From Leptoclinus maculatus (taxonomy: Eukaryota > Chordata > Actinopteri > Perciformes > Stichaeidae): a DNA stretch of 64,000 nt. The DNA lies in assembly GCA_032191485.1 (NCBI GenBank), contig JAVDOI010000007.1, positions 24,671,887-24,735,886 of the forward strand, given 5' to 3'. Position numbers and translations under genes: made by a program. Positions 1 through 10,000 of the stretch are shown here, one piece after another (within the stretch, counting starts at the first letter, position 1; each line of letters opens with the position of its first letter). The notes under the pieces are model-generated. The model did not search any database. It worked only from the letters and a program-made list of their open reading frames with translations, and was not told where the DNA came from.

Positions 1-771
1 CATGACTTTATAGGCTCTTTGGAACAGTGATTGTGTCAACTAAGGACTTTTAAAGTTGCCTCATTAGATTTAAAATATGTCCTGCTTTCTTTGCATCTTG
101 TGCAATCAAAACTTGTGAAAGTAGACTATTAGGCACTTGCATCAAATAGTTGATGGAAACTGTTTAAAAGTACTGTTAAAAGTTATCTATTGATGTTAGA
201 TTGTGTCTAAAAATCCACCTGGCTAAAGCTCTGTCTGTGCCAAGGTTGATGAAAGGCCATCTGAGGTAAAGGTAAAAGGTAAATTTTTCTGAATTCAGAA
301 AAATCTGAGGTGTCCAGATAAAATGCAACCACAGCAACATTTCAACAGATCAATATGTCAGCAGAGGCTTTTTGGTATAGGCGATGTCCATGGGTACAAG
401 GGTACAAGCAAAGTGATGAAGATGAAGTGGACACAATGAGTCTATCATGGAAGAGACAGAGGAATCACCCGGAAATACAATTACAAAATCTATATTTAAG
501 TAATTAGGGGACAAAAGAAACAAAAATGTAGTGTGTTAGAATTACTCCCCATGGTGTTGACAGTGGCATTGACATTGGGGATTTATCAAATTACAATGCT
601 GTTTGGTGCATTAGATCAATGCCGAATAATATATTAAATGTAGTCCTTCAAAAGGCAGCTTGAATATTGCTTTATTTAACCCCACACGTTTGCTTATTAC
701 CAACGTAGCGTTAAAACGGCAGATTTTAGAATGGAGTTTGGTCAGACAAGAAGGGTGCTTCGGCTCCTCAC
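1..771. other. Left-edge non-coding sequence, probably intron 1 of the lipase gene
   Basis: This stretch follows the splice donor of the PNPLA-type exon on the minus strand and should be its first intron. I see no second lipase exon and no convincing ORF. A short palindrome around a GAATTC site lies near 281-303. The rest is AT-rich, unremarkable sequence. Confidence 0.5.
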
Positions 772-958
772 CTAAGGGGAATCCAACAGCCAGAGTAACG
801 GCAATCAAAGCACCTGCAGACGCTCCGTAGATTTTAGAGGCGTCTTGTATGACACGAGGGAACCTTTCAAGGATACAGCTGCAGGCTCCAACATAGTAAA
901 TCCCCATAAAACCGCATCCTGCAAAGGAGATGCTCCATTCCTTCTTCAAATCAAACAT
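772..958 (-). CDS. Patatin-like phospholipase (PNPLA2/3 type), first coding exon, partial
   Basis: The exon encodes the first 62 residues of a patatin-domain lipase. Members of this group, such as ATGL (PNPLA2) and adiponutrin (PNPLA3), act on triacylglycerol and retinyl esters at lipid droplets. Visible are the glycine-rich oxyanion segment FAGCGFMGIYYVG near residues 12-24 and the nucleophile elbow GASAG near residues 45-49, whose serine is catalytic; the partner aspartate lies downstream, off the window. I chose the start MFDLKKEW because PNPLA2 and PNPLA3 begin in the same register; an in-frame ATG five codons upstream is less likely. The exon ends at G|GTGAGG, phase 1. The gene reads leftwards out of the window and is head-to-head with the dioxygenase. 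Which pnpla paralogue it is cannot be told from one exon. Confidence 0.88.
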
Positions 959-1249
959 GTTCTCAGGTCCCACCAGAGAAACTAACCAGTGATAGCAACA
1001 AGTTGTTGAAGCGTTTCATTAAAATGACGAGGATCACTGTTGGACCTAAACTGCCACGTTCACATCACCTGAAATCACCCTCCAAAGGTGACAAGATAAC
1101 CAAACTGTTGCGTAATTTCGCACAATTCGGAGCTCTTTTCCCTCATTGGCTGAACAAGGTCACGTGACAGCAGAACGTACTCGCAGCCAGAATGTGCAGC
1201 AACTCAACACACGAGATCTTGTCAGACACACATTTAGTGTTTCTTTAAA
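959..1249. promoter_or_regulatory. Shared intergenic promoter region between lipase and dioxygenase
   Basis: Only 291 bp separate the start codons of the two divergent genes, so promoters and 5' leaders must lie here. The sequence has an inverted CCAAT box (ATTGG, 1145-1149) and a perfect palindromic E-box GTCACGTGAC at 1159-1168. That 10-mer is the consensus CLEAR/M-box bound by TFEB, TFE3, MITF and USF factors. I see no TATA box at a convincing distance. Co-regulation of both genes is inference. Confidence 0.6.
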
Positions 1250-4200
1250 ATGAGCATTCCGGTGGTTGACTTTGGTGCCTTCAGCCTGAGTGAGGAAGAT
1301 GTTGCTGACGAGCAGATGCACAACCTGAGCAAAGAGCTGGAATCAGCTTTCACTGAAGTTGGCTTCGTGTTTCTGAAGAACACTGGGATCACCCAGGAGG
1401 AGGTGAGAGAAAGCAAATCAAGTTTAGTTTGTTGCAGTATATAACTTACTAGTAGTAGTAGCAGGGGCGGACTGGGGTAAAAAAAAGTGTCCCGGGAGTT
1501 ACTGTGTCAGACCGGCCCACTCGGGATTTTTTCTCTCGCGTTAATACATGGCGCAGACATTTGTATCACACTGTTTTTAGTGTATAGGTTAAGGACTGTG
1601 GGCTTTATAGCAATTCGATTCTTTGAAGACATCATGAAGATATTTAACTTTCACATCTGAAACTACAAGAGCTCTGCTCTGTGATGTGTTTCCTTGTCTC
1701 TCCCCCCTGTGTCACGGTGTGGGTGGGTACATCGCACTGGTGAAATCAGAATACCCTTATTTGATTGGCTAAACTGCATCACGTGACGTGATTTACAACG
1801 CTTTGGTCGGTGTTTTTTTTCTGCAAGTGTTGGGGAGTAGGCTAGAGCAGTGGTCCCCAACCACCTGATAGATGTTACTGCTGCATTAATGTGGGTGTTG
1901 CATTTCACTGCTGTGTATGTTTATGGTTGTGCTCATTTTAACTCCTTTATATAGCGTTGGGTAGTTTAACAGCCCTGTTTTCAGCTTTGTGGTGATGCAT
2001 TTTCAAGCTGATCCAAGTTATTAAAACGTTTATTTAGCTCTTAGAAGCAGGACAGTTTTTTAATCAACCCATAAAGGAACATTTCATCCTTCCGTTTGTA
2101 AGAAAAACATTCAAAACCACCACATTTGGAGATACTGTGTTCTCACCGGACAGGAAGAGGATACAAAAATGTAATCTGTAAAAGTAACGAAAGCTGTCGG
2201 TGGAGTAGAAGTATAACGTTCCATAACATGGCAATACTCAAGCAAACTACCTCGAATTTGTTCTTAAGTAGTAAAATGTCTTTTCTGCTGGCGTGCTTCG
2301 ATAGGTGGATCGTGTTATGACCATATCCAAGACATTCCTCCTGCAGCCAGAAGAAGAGAAGCGACCCTTCAGCAGGACAAGCTTCGCCATCAGTCCCAAC
2401 CACGGCTGGGTGCGTCTGGAGATCGAGAGGTCGGGAACCAGAAACATGAACACGAACACACTTCTCATCTGCACAGTTCAGTCGTTTCAAAATGAAATAA
2501 CTGTTTGTTTTGTTTTTCAGGTTGAATCCTCGGCGCCCTGAAGACCTCAAGGAGTCATTCAACGTTACCTCACTTCATCCTGACATTGTAATGACTCATT
2601 GTTAAAGTCTGACAGAGATAGATCCCCCTTTATATTAGTTTGGCGGTCAAAGTGCTGTTACTCTATATCCAGTAGAAGTTCTGTCCTGATTGATAAACTA
2701 TCCTGCCAGTATTAGCAGCCGATATTGATTCATCACATATATATCAGTCGTGGTGCTGTAATGCCATGTGCTTGAATTATGTTAATTTACAGTTCCCCCA
2801 CTACATGTTCACCAGAGAGCAGAGGTCATTTTTCAAGTGTCCTGCTGAGCCCATATCTTTGTTCCCTATCAAAGCTGCAGACACATTTTCCTAAACAGTC
2901 ACAAATCAATATCAGTTCTCCTCTGCTGTAGAAATGGCCATCGGGTGCTGTAAAAGGGTTCCAGGAGATCCAGACGTCTTTCTTCCAGCGCTGTAAAGAG
3001 CTGAGTCTGCGGGTGCTGAGGGTGATGGCCCTCAGTCTGGGTCTGGACCCGGAGGTGTTCCTGAGCGCGCACCGTTTCCTAGGAAGTATGTACACTCGAC
3101 AGTCAAGGAGTCTGAATCAGAGCTGCGTTCTAAATTGCATACTCTTTTTACTTTTAGTTCATAATGCAGCTTCCCTTAAAAAAAGTATGTACTGTTGCAT
3201 GCAGTGTGCATTCAATTGGGACATACTACTTCCTCATAACACCTTAAACTTTGATCCTCTTGCTCATACATCCGCTGAGCAAAAGGATCGTGGGTCAGAA
3301 ATGCCAAAAAACAGTATGCTGGGTTGCATACTGCAAAATGCGAGCGGATGTTAGTAGAACATCCTGGTATTTTTGGCACACTGCATTTGGGACTTACTAA
3401 ATAGTATGGGTATTGGAAAGCACAGCTGCTGATATGTGGCTCTGTGATCCTCTGTTTATCTGCATGGAGTCCATTTAACATGTGTGGACATCTCACATTC
3501 ACAACACGTCGTTCTGCAGGTGAAAATAAAGACACCTGCTCACAGCAACAGTGCTACAGATGTGGCCAGATGTTTCCTAGCGATTCAAACTGTCCTCGCT
3601 GATGTAACACTCGCTAAGTTAACGTTGCCAACACTCTTGTTCTTGTACCAGAGCCACGAATACCATAACTCCCAGTATAGTGTGGATCTGAGGCACAAAG
3701 TAAGCGTTTATGGTACTAACAGCCCAGTGTCGTTGTGTCTCCTCCAGCTGAAGGGAACAGCACAACACTGCGGTCTCTGTACTACCCAGCAGTAAACCAC
3801 GAGACAGTGAAGGAGGGTCAGCTGCGATGTGGGGAACATTCGGACTACGGCAGCATCACCCTGTTGTTTTGCAGCTCTGGGGGTCTGCAGGTAACACCGC
3901 CGAGAATTACCAATCGGGACGTTTGTTTTGATATTTGTTGCTATGAGAGAAATCCACCGGACGGTCTTGTTAACCTTCAGGTGCGGAGGCGTTCAGGTGA
4001 ATTCATCTGTGTTCCCTCCGTCCCCGGAGCGGTCCTCGTCAATGTCGCCGACCTGATGCAGCGCTGGACCAGCGATCACTTTGTCTCTGTGGTGAGTTGA
4101 GAGGAAAAGAAATCTGTTTATCTCATCTTGAATGAAAAAGCTTTGGTGGATTTCAGCGTTTGTTTAGCGACATATGAGAATTATAACTTTGAAAAAAAAA

Positions 4201-5089
4201 ACAGTGTGTTCAAGATAATTCAAGATCAAACTGGTCTACAACAGGTCACATGTTACAAAGGGCTGTTCAGAAATGGATGATACAAATCCCAGCATACCTA
4301 GAACTAAAGGAGAATAATGCCATCGGTGAGATCTGCTTAAGATCAGTATCAATTCATATTTTATGAATGAAATATTGATATCATGATAATAATACTCTTG
4401 ATAATATTGTGTAAATAATCCAGCTCCTCTTAAATCCTCTCTCTCCCTCCACCTCCCAACTCTCATATAAGTCTAGTTCATTTTTTTTTCCTCCAAATTT
4501 TCTATAGATATCATATTATCTTGAATTCTGTTAATTACTGTGTGCAGACAAATGCTGTGTATGGAAGCCCATTCCCGCCAGCAAAAAAAAAAAGGTTAAC
4601 TAAAAAAAAAAAAAATCCACCCACAGAATGAATAATAATAATTCTAATAATTTTTTATTTTTTTTATTTTACTTTTTTTCCAACAGCAAAAAAAAACTAA
4701 AAAAAAATGTTGGTGCATCCATCTGTAACCATAACACTGACCAGATTTTTCCAGTTGCTATAGGAAGTCGAAATTATGAGATACTTTAACACAACAGTCA
4801 TAGAAGCAGCTATGACATATGAATGGATTGTGAGTACATTGAAGACTTCTTTAAAACGTGGCTTTACAACACATGAAATACAGATGATGTTTCACATGGA
4901 TTGTACTGAGCAAACGCACCCTTGAAGCTCTGGAGTATAAAGAATGAAACCAATGTGGCTGAGGTGGCGACCAATAAACTATGGAAGCCCATTCACGCCA
5001 GCAAAAACAAAAAAATAAGATCACCAAAAAAATAATAATTAATTCACAAAAAAGAAAAAAAAAAAAAATTAATTCACAAAAAAAAGAAA

Positions 5090-5120
<31 letters not shown>

Positions 5121-5715
5121 TTTATTTTTTTTTTTTACTTTTTCTCTGTCAGCAAAAAAAAAAAAAAAAAAAGACGTTTCCAGTTGCTGTTTATTGGTCG
5201 CCACCTCAGCCACATTGGTTTCATTCTTTATACTCCAGAGCTTCAAGGGTGCGTTTGCTCATAGCTGCTTCTATGACTGTTGTGTTAAAGTATCTCATAA
5301 TTTCGACTTTCTATAGCAACTGGAAAAATCTGGTCAGTGTTATGGTTACAGATGGATGCACCAAAAAGAATATTTTTTTTTGCTGTTGGAAAAAAAGTAA
5401 AATAAAAAAATAAAAAATTATTAGAATTATTATTATTATTTTTTTTTGCTGGCAGGAATGGGCTTCCATACCTAGGTGATATAAAAAAAAAAAAAAAAAG
5501 GATTTGAGTAATCATGGTTGTCCGCTCTGCCTCAGGTCCACAGAGTTCTGCTGCCCCCTGCTGGAGACTCCAGCACACGTCAGTCTCTGGCCTTCTTCGT
5601 CCAGCCGGATGACGAGGCTCTGATCAGCTGCTGCGACGGCTCCAACAAGTACCCCCCGGTCACAGGAGGCGACTACCTGGACGAGCGCTTCAAGGCCTCG
5701 TATGGAAAGAACTGA
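1250..5715 (+). CDS. 2-oxoglutarate/Fe(II)-dependent dioxygenase, isopenicillin-N-synthase-like
   Basis: Seven coding exons: 1250-1402, 2305-2429, 2521-2587, 2932-3085, 3748-3890, 3981-4091, 5536-5715, giving 933 nt and 310 residues with consistent phases. The N-terminus (IPVVDFGAF) is the usual DIOX_N opening. The core has the full iron facial triad: H197 and D199 in GEHSDYGSITLL and H253 in VHRVLLP. The 2-oxoglutarate carboxylate site RxS is at R266-S268 (TRQSLAFF). The family includes plant ACC oxidase, flavonoid and gibberellin oxidases and microbial isopenicillin N synthase; related fish genes exist, but I know of no assigned substrate. The protein is probably a soluble cytosolic oxidoreductase. 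Intron 6 (1.4 kb) carries a palindromic MITE. Its 3' end converges on nucb2. Confidence 0.93.
1455..1870. mobile_element. Probable hAT-type repeat remnants in dioxygenase intron 1
   Basis: A GGGCGGACTGGGG-type end near 1465 and a CAGTGGTCCCCAACCACC block at 1848-1865 resemble termini of degraded hAT transposons common in vertebrates. No transposase ORF and no clear 8-bp target duplication are visible. The family assignment rests on memory of terminal motifs only. Confidence 0.35.
2170..2276 (-). repeat. Dispersed teleost repeat (ACTCAAGTA-rich family), fragment
   Basis: Read on the minus strand, this fragment resembles the longer copies at 13424-13755 and 63089-63330, sharing the stretches around CTTGAGTATT and TATACTTCTACTCCA. 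It lies just upstream of dioxygenase exon 2. Confidence 0.5.
3115..3425. mobile_element. Probable non-autonomous DNA transposon in dioxygenase intron 4
   Basis: The stretch is built of recurring words such as GCATACT, AGTATG and GGGACATACTACTT in both orientations, with the two ends roughly inverted (GCATACTCTTT at the left, ATAGTATGGGTA at the right). This resembles small teleost DNA elements. It has no coding capacity, and its exact ends and family are unclear. Confidence 0.4.
4560..5470. mobile_element. Palindromic MITE with TA target duplication in dioxygenase intron 6
   Basis: The ends are inverted repeats: TGGAAGCCCATTCC at 4562 and its complement ending at 5468, matching over about 26 bp with one mismatch and flanked by TA on both sides, as for Tc1/mariner-like elements. 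The whole body is a long inverted repeat: 4741-4811 and 4908-4979 on the left have complements at 5261-5310 and 5190-5260 on the right. A left-arm segment (about 4812-4907) is missing on the right. The centre (4980-5190) is A- and T-rich with an (AT)n run and starts with a second copy of the terminal sequence, pointing to a nested or rearranged insertion. There is no transposase. Confidence 0.75.
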
Positions 5716-7000
5716 ATGTCCACCCATCACTTCATTCATACACAACTGATGATCACATACCTGGAAGGTCTTTAGATCCCACACTGTTTTTACATTTTTA
5801 ATCGCTGTTTATCATCAGTGAGCCAATGTGTACGACTAAAAGAAGAGACACAAACCTCAAGACCTGCAAGCTCATTCATTTTATTGTCCACATTCAAACC
5901 TTGTACAGTTTCATGGATTCCTCACACAGGACGTCGGATTGTGGGAAAGATATAACTGCTCTTTGATAAGGAACATAATATCAACAAGTAGCTCAAAAGA
6001 CAAACTTATTTATTAATATATAATCCAGTTTAAGTTTCCCATCTCGACCTGCTACGTTTCATTTACAGTGGTGTGGAGAATAAATAAATTAAGAATTATT
6101 CTATCATGAAAAGAAAATACACAAATTCACAGACAAGCACTCTGCAGACATACAGCAACTTTGGAATTCATACGATTGTCACTCTAACACCAGCACAATT
6201 ATATTACATTAATAGATTTAAATATATAATTATGTGACTATCTGTAAACTTCATGTTATTCAATCATTTGGTCCTAACGATAGATGCATTTTATGTAAAT
6301 ATAAACTTTGTAACAAACAAGATATCTAAAACAAATCAAATAAGGATGCTGTTTCAGCGTGGACTCCTAAGAGCTTAGAGAACAGTTGAGATGTATTGGA
6401 GAACATGTACCAACATGCACGTACAGTACATGGTCACGTGTGAAATGAAAGAAACAACATTTTACAGATCCAGGATGTTTGCTCCTCTAAGTGAATATAT
6501 TATTCATGAAAAATGTAAATCAAACCATTTTAAGTGTCTTGACATTCATGTTTATGAAATATTCAGCTCAGTTTAATGGAATAAATGCATCTTTTTCAAA
6601 GTATTTCCGCTACGAAACAATATCAGTGACAATGAACTACAGTGTGCACAAAACAAAACATTCACTTTTCAGGCCCTCCCCCGTGTTACCCCAAAACACT
6701 TCCCATGGAGAACAGAGTCCTTGCTGTGATGAAAGGACCGAAGTGACAAAAACAAAAGGGCTGATTGTTCACCAACAACACTGGACCGGCTCCACATTTC
6801 GGATTCATGCCGCCCACATTCAGCGTAATGGGCACTGACGCCTGAAAATCGCGATTTTCTAAACGTGCTCTTAATATTTAGGCTTTTATTTTTGGTCAAG
6901 TGGTGTTTTGAAAATCCTGAACAAATAATGGAAAATTGGAATCATTACAAGGCAAACACGCACACGCTCACTGGCATTCACACAGAGCCCACGAGGTCTG
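5716..7000. other. Converging 3' UTRs of the dioxygenase and nucb2
   Basis: The dioxygenase stop is at 5715 and the nucb2 stop at 7001, both reading into this AT-rich stretch. On the minus strand AATAAA (complement of 5880-5885) is followed by GT-rich sequence, a plausible nucb2 polyadenylation site giving a 1.1-kb 3' UTR. On the plus strand the first AATAAA pair is at 6079-6088. If both are used, the two transcripts overlap tail to tail. No other gene is visible here. Confidence 0.55.
5880..5885 (-). terminator. Polyadenylation signal, candidate for nucb2
   Basis: Minus-strand AATAAA 1.1 kb after the nucb2 stop. GT-rich sequence lies just downstream on the minus strand, within 5840-5870, as expected for a cleavage site. 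Confidence 0.55.
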
Positions 7001-10000
7001 CTAAGAGTGTCCCGGCACTGGTACGTCTTTCTGCTGGTGACCAGCGGGCAGCGGTGGACTGTTTGCTGGTACAACTGGTGCAGGTTCACCTGCAGCCACA
7101 GCAGCACCCGGCTCTGCAACAGAGAGTCATTGTTGATGAGCGGCACGAACATGATCGAACATGATCGGGACGCTAGCGATGACATTTCAGATAAGGACTA
7201 TTTTCCTTTGTTCATTTGCAATTACGGCAGCTGAGTTTTTGAGTCCTTTTTTAGGGTATCTACTGTGGGTCCCCAAACCTTATAGAAGTGCAATAGCTTT
7301 AACTGTGTTACTGTAAAAGTTCTGTGTCGACTCCCTTTGGTTAAATGGGGTTTACACAACAATCATTGCAATGGGACACGTACCTTTGACCGTAGACTTT
7401 ATCCTTTGGATTTCTTCTACCGCCTGAGGAGAGAAAACAAAATGGAAAACATTTTTGGAAGAACACAACTGTGCACATTAAGCTACAGTTTGCTTTAAGC
7501 CGCCCACTGCGTCTCAAAAGTGTCCGCAGCACTAAAAATGTACGCTGTACGAGCACAGAATCTACAGATTACAATCACAACATTTGGGTGCGGCTCAAAA
7601 GTGCTGATTAGGTTTTTTTTAGTTCACCTGCTGCAGCCCAATCTTCTGAGCATTGAGTTCTTCCTGTTTCCTCTCCAGCTCCTCCCTCTGTTTCTGCAGC
7701 TCCACCGACTTCTTGTGGATGTCATTCTCCTCGTTGTCCAGATGGTTTTCATACTCTCTCAGCTCCTCCTCGGTGTAAAGCGGTTTTTGATCTAAAGTCT
7801 GTGTCGGGAAGGGAAACCATAGGATGTTATGAATCCAATAATAGGATGAAATTATGATGATGAATTGTGTGACATGGTGGATAACTGATTTTGTCTTAAA
7901 TTAGGCATTTGTACTGACTTTTATTGAATTCAACATTGATGAAATGCACTAACACGACAGCAAGTTCAACCAAATTTGGACTCGGCTCAGTTGACATCAT
8001 CCTCTCACGTAAAGCGTCACATTTCTGTCTCCGCATCCATCAGACTATTAAATCCAGCCCTTACCTCCCACTCGTCTTTTTCCAAGAACTCCTCCTTCTG
8101 AGTGGCAGCCATGAACTCGCCCAGTGACACGAGTCTGTCTTTGTTGGTGTCCACCTGAACATCAACACAAGCTTTGCTCAGTAAATGTTCTCCAAGATGA
8201 ACTGTTGAGTACAATCTTGTCACATTTCTCCATCAACGACTAATCAAGTGATATCTGACACACTCCTGTTCTGATTTTGGCATTGCTTAGATGGGTATTG
8301 TAGTTTTTGCACTTTAAAAATGGACAAATTGATGAAATAGGGGTGCTGTCACTGAAAGATTTCAAAAAAATCAATACTGCACTTTTGACAAAAAAGGGGG
8401 AAATGCACTTGTTGCTATGTTCTGGTGCTAAATATTCAAAGTCAATCTCTTTACTGACTACATTCAAAGGGAGGATGTATCATCTGTGTTGCCTGATGAG
8501 GGCTGATCGTTACTGGATCAATAACACACTCGAGAGGCTCCAGGTCTGTTACTGTGGCGGCTCACCTCACTCATAACGTGCTCTCTCATTCGCAGCCTCT
8601 CTTCCTCCATCTCGACCATGTCGTCCTCTTCATTTCCCGGGCTGTACACCTTCTCCAGCTTTAACGACACACATACAGATGCTAATTTGCCTAACACATT
8701 CTCCTACGATGTGCAGAACCAGTTAGACCTGAATACTGCAACATAAAGACCTCTTTAGTGAAGAGAGCCTCAAGCTCGCTCTCATCCAGGAAGCCATCTC
8801 CGTTGCTGTCTGCAACACAAAACCAATGACTGGAATGAACACGTCTGTCACAGATCAATACCATGTCAACAGTGTGTTATGGTGCTCGTATCAAGCCGGC
8901 GGCTCATAGCTAACGATGCTAACAGCAATAACTAAGGCAGAGCTAACAGTGTTTCCCTGAGGGGGAACAAGAGGGTGGGTAAGATGTAAGGGGTTTTTGG
9001 GTTACCGTGCATTTTGAAGAAGGTCTTGGGATCAAAGTTGTCTGGGTCCAACCCGTCTGACTCCTGCCACACCTCCTTCAGCTGGTCTTTACTGCCCTGC
9101 ACACACACACACACACCACAGGAGGTTGTCAGTTCACCTTAGAGCACAAATCCAAATGAGTTGTAATCTCTATTTGCATGAATGAACTCCAGCAGCAGCC
9201 TTACAGGGTGGTTCACTTTGGGATGCTCGGCGTGTTTCCTTCTCATCTCCTCGTAGTGCTGCTCCTCCGTCTTGCGCTCGTCCTCGTTCATGTTCCTCAG
9301 ACGCTCCTTCCTCTCGTGCGCCTTCGTCATCTCGTACGTCTTGAACTCGTCGTGGCGGTCCTTGTCGTAGTTCTCCAGGTCTTTGGTCGCCTACGAATGA
9401 GAACACAAAAAAAAGGCGAGGAGGGGAAATTCACACCCGGGTTGTACAACTTATACAAGGCGAGCTCACTTTTCTGGAATTGATCCCCAACACAAGTTGT
9501 CCTGGGAACAATGAAATAAAGCTACCAGGCTGTATGAATGTTCATACTCGTATGAAATGGTCCTCGTGTTTAGCTCGTGCAGTGCAAATTACACAATTTG
9601 ATCCCTTTGAAGTATTGTTTTGCATGTAATTCTTGATTCTACATCCCTGCCGGTACTCGCCTGCTAAACAGTATATGAAAACGTTATGGCCGTTGAGCAA
9701 ACACAAATGTATCTGTATTGTATGTATTTCACTAAGCAATACCAAGAATTGTATTGTTAACACCTACAACACACAAACCCAGAGAGATAACTTCCCCTTT
9801 GTTTATTCTTAGTTCACAGGAAACACGTTGCTCTCTCTCCAACAAAGAACCGTTGAAGCTGTCATGTGACACGAAAACAGCCCCGAGGTACCCGGCTCGC
9901 TGTTTGACACGTAGTTATAGTAATAATATGAGGCGAGGTGTTGTTTACTGGGACTACGATGCAGTTACATACAAGCAGCAGCACTACAGTACCCACAAAC

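Noticed and set aside
959..973. Upstream in-frame ATG giving MGPEN ahead of the lipase start
   Set aside because: PNPLA2 and PNPLA3 begin at the position equivalent to MFDLKKEW, five codons later.
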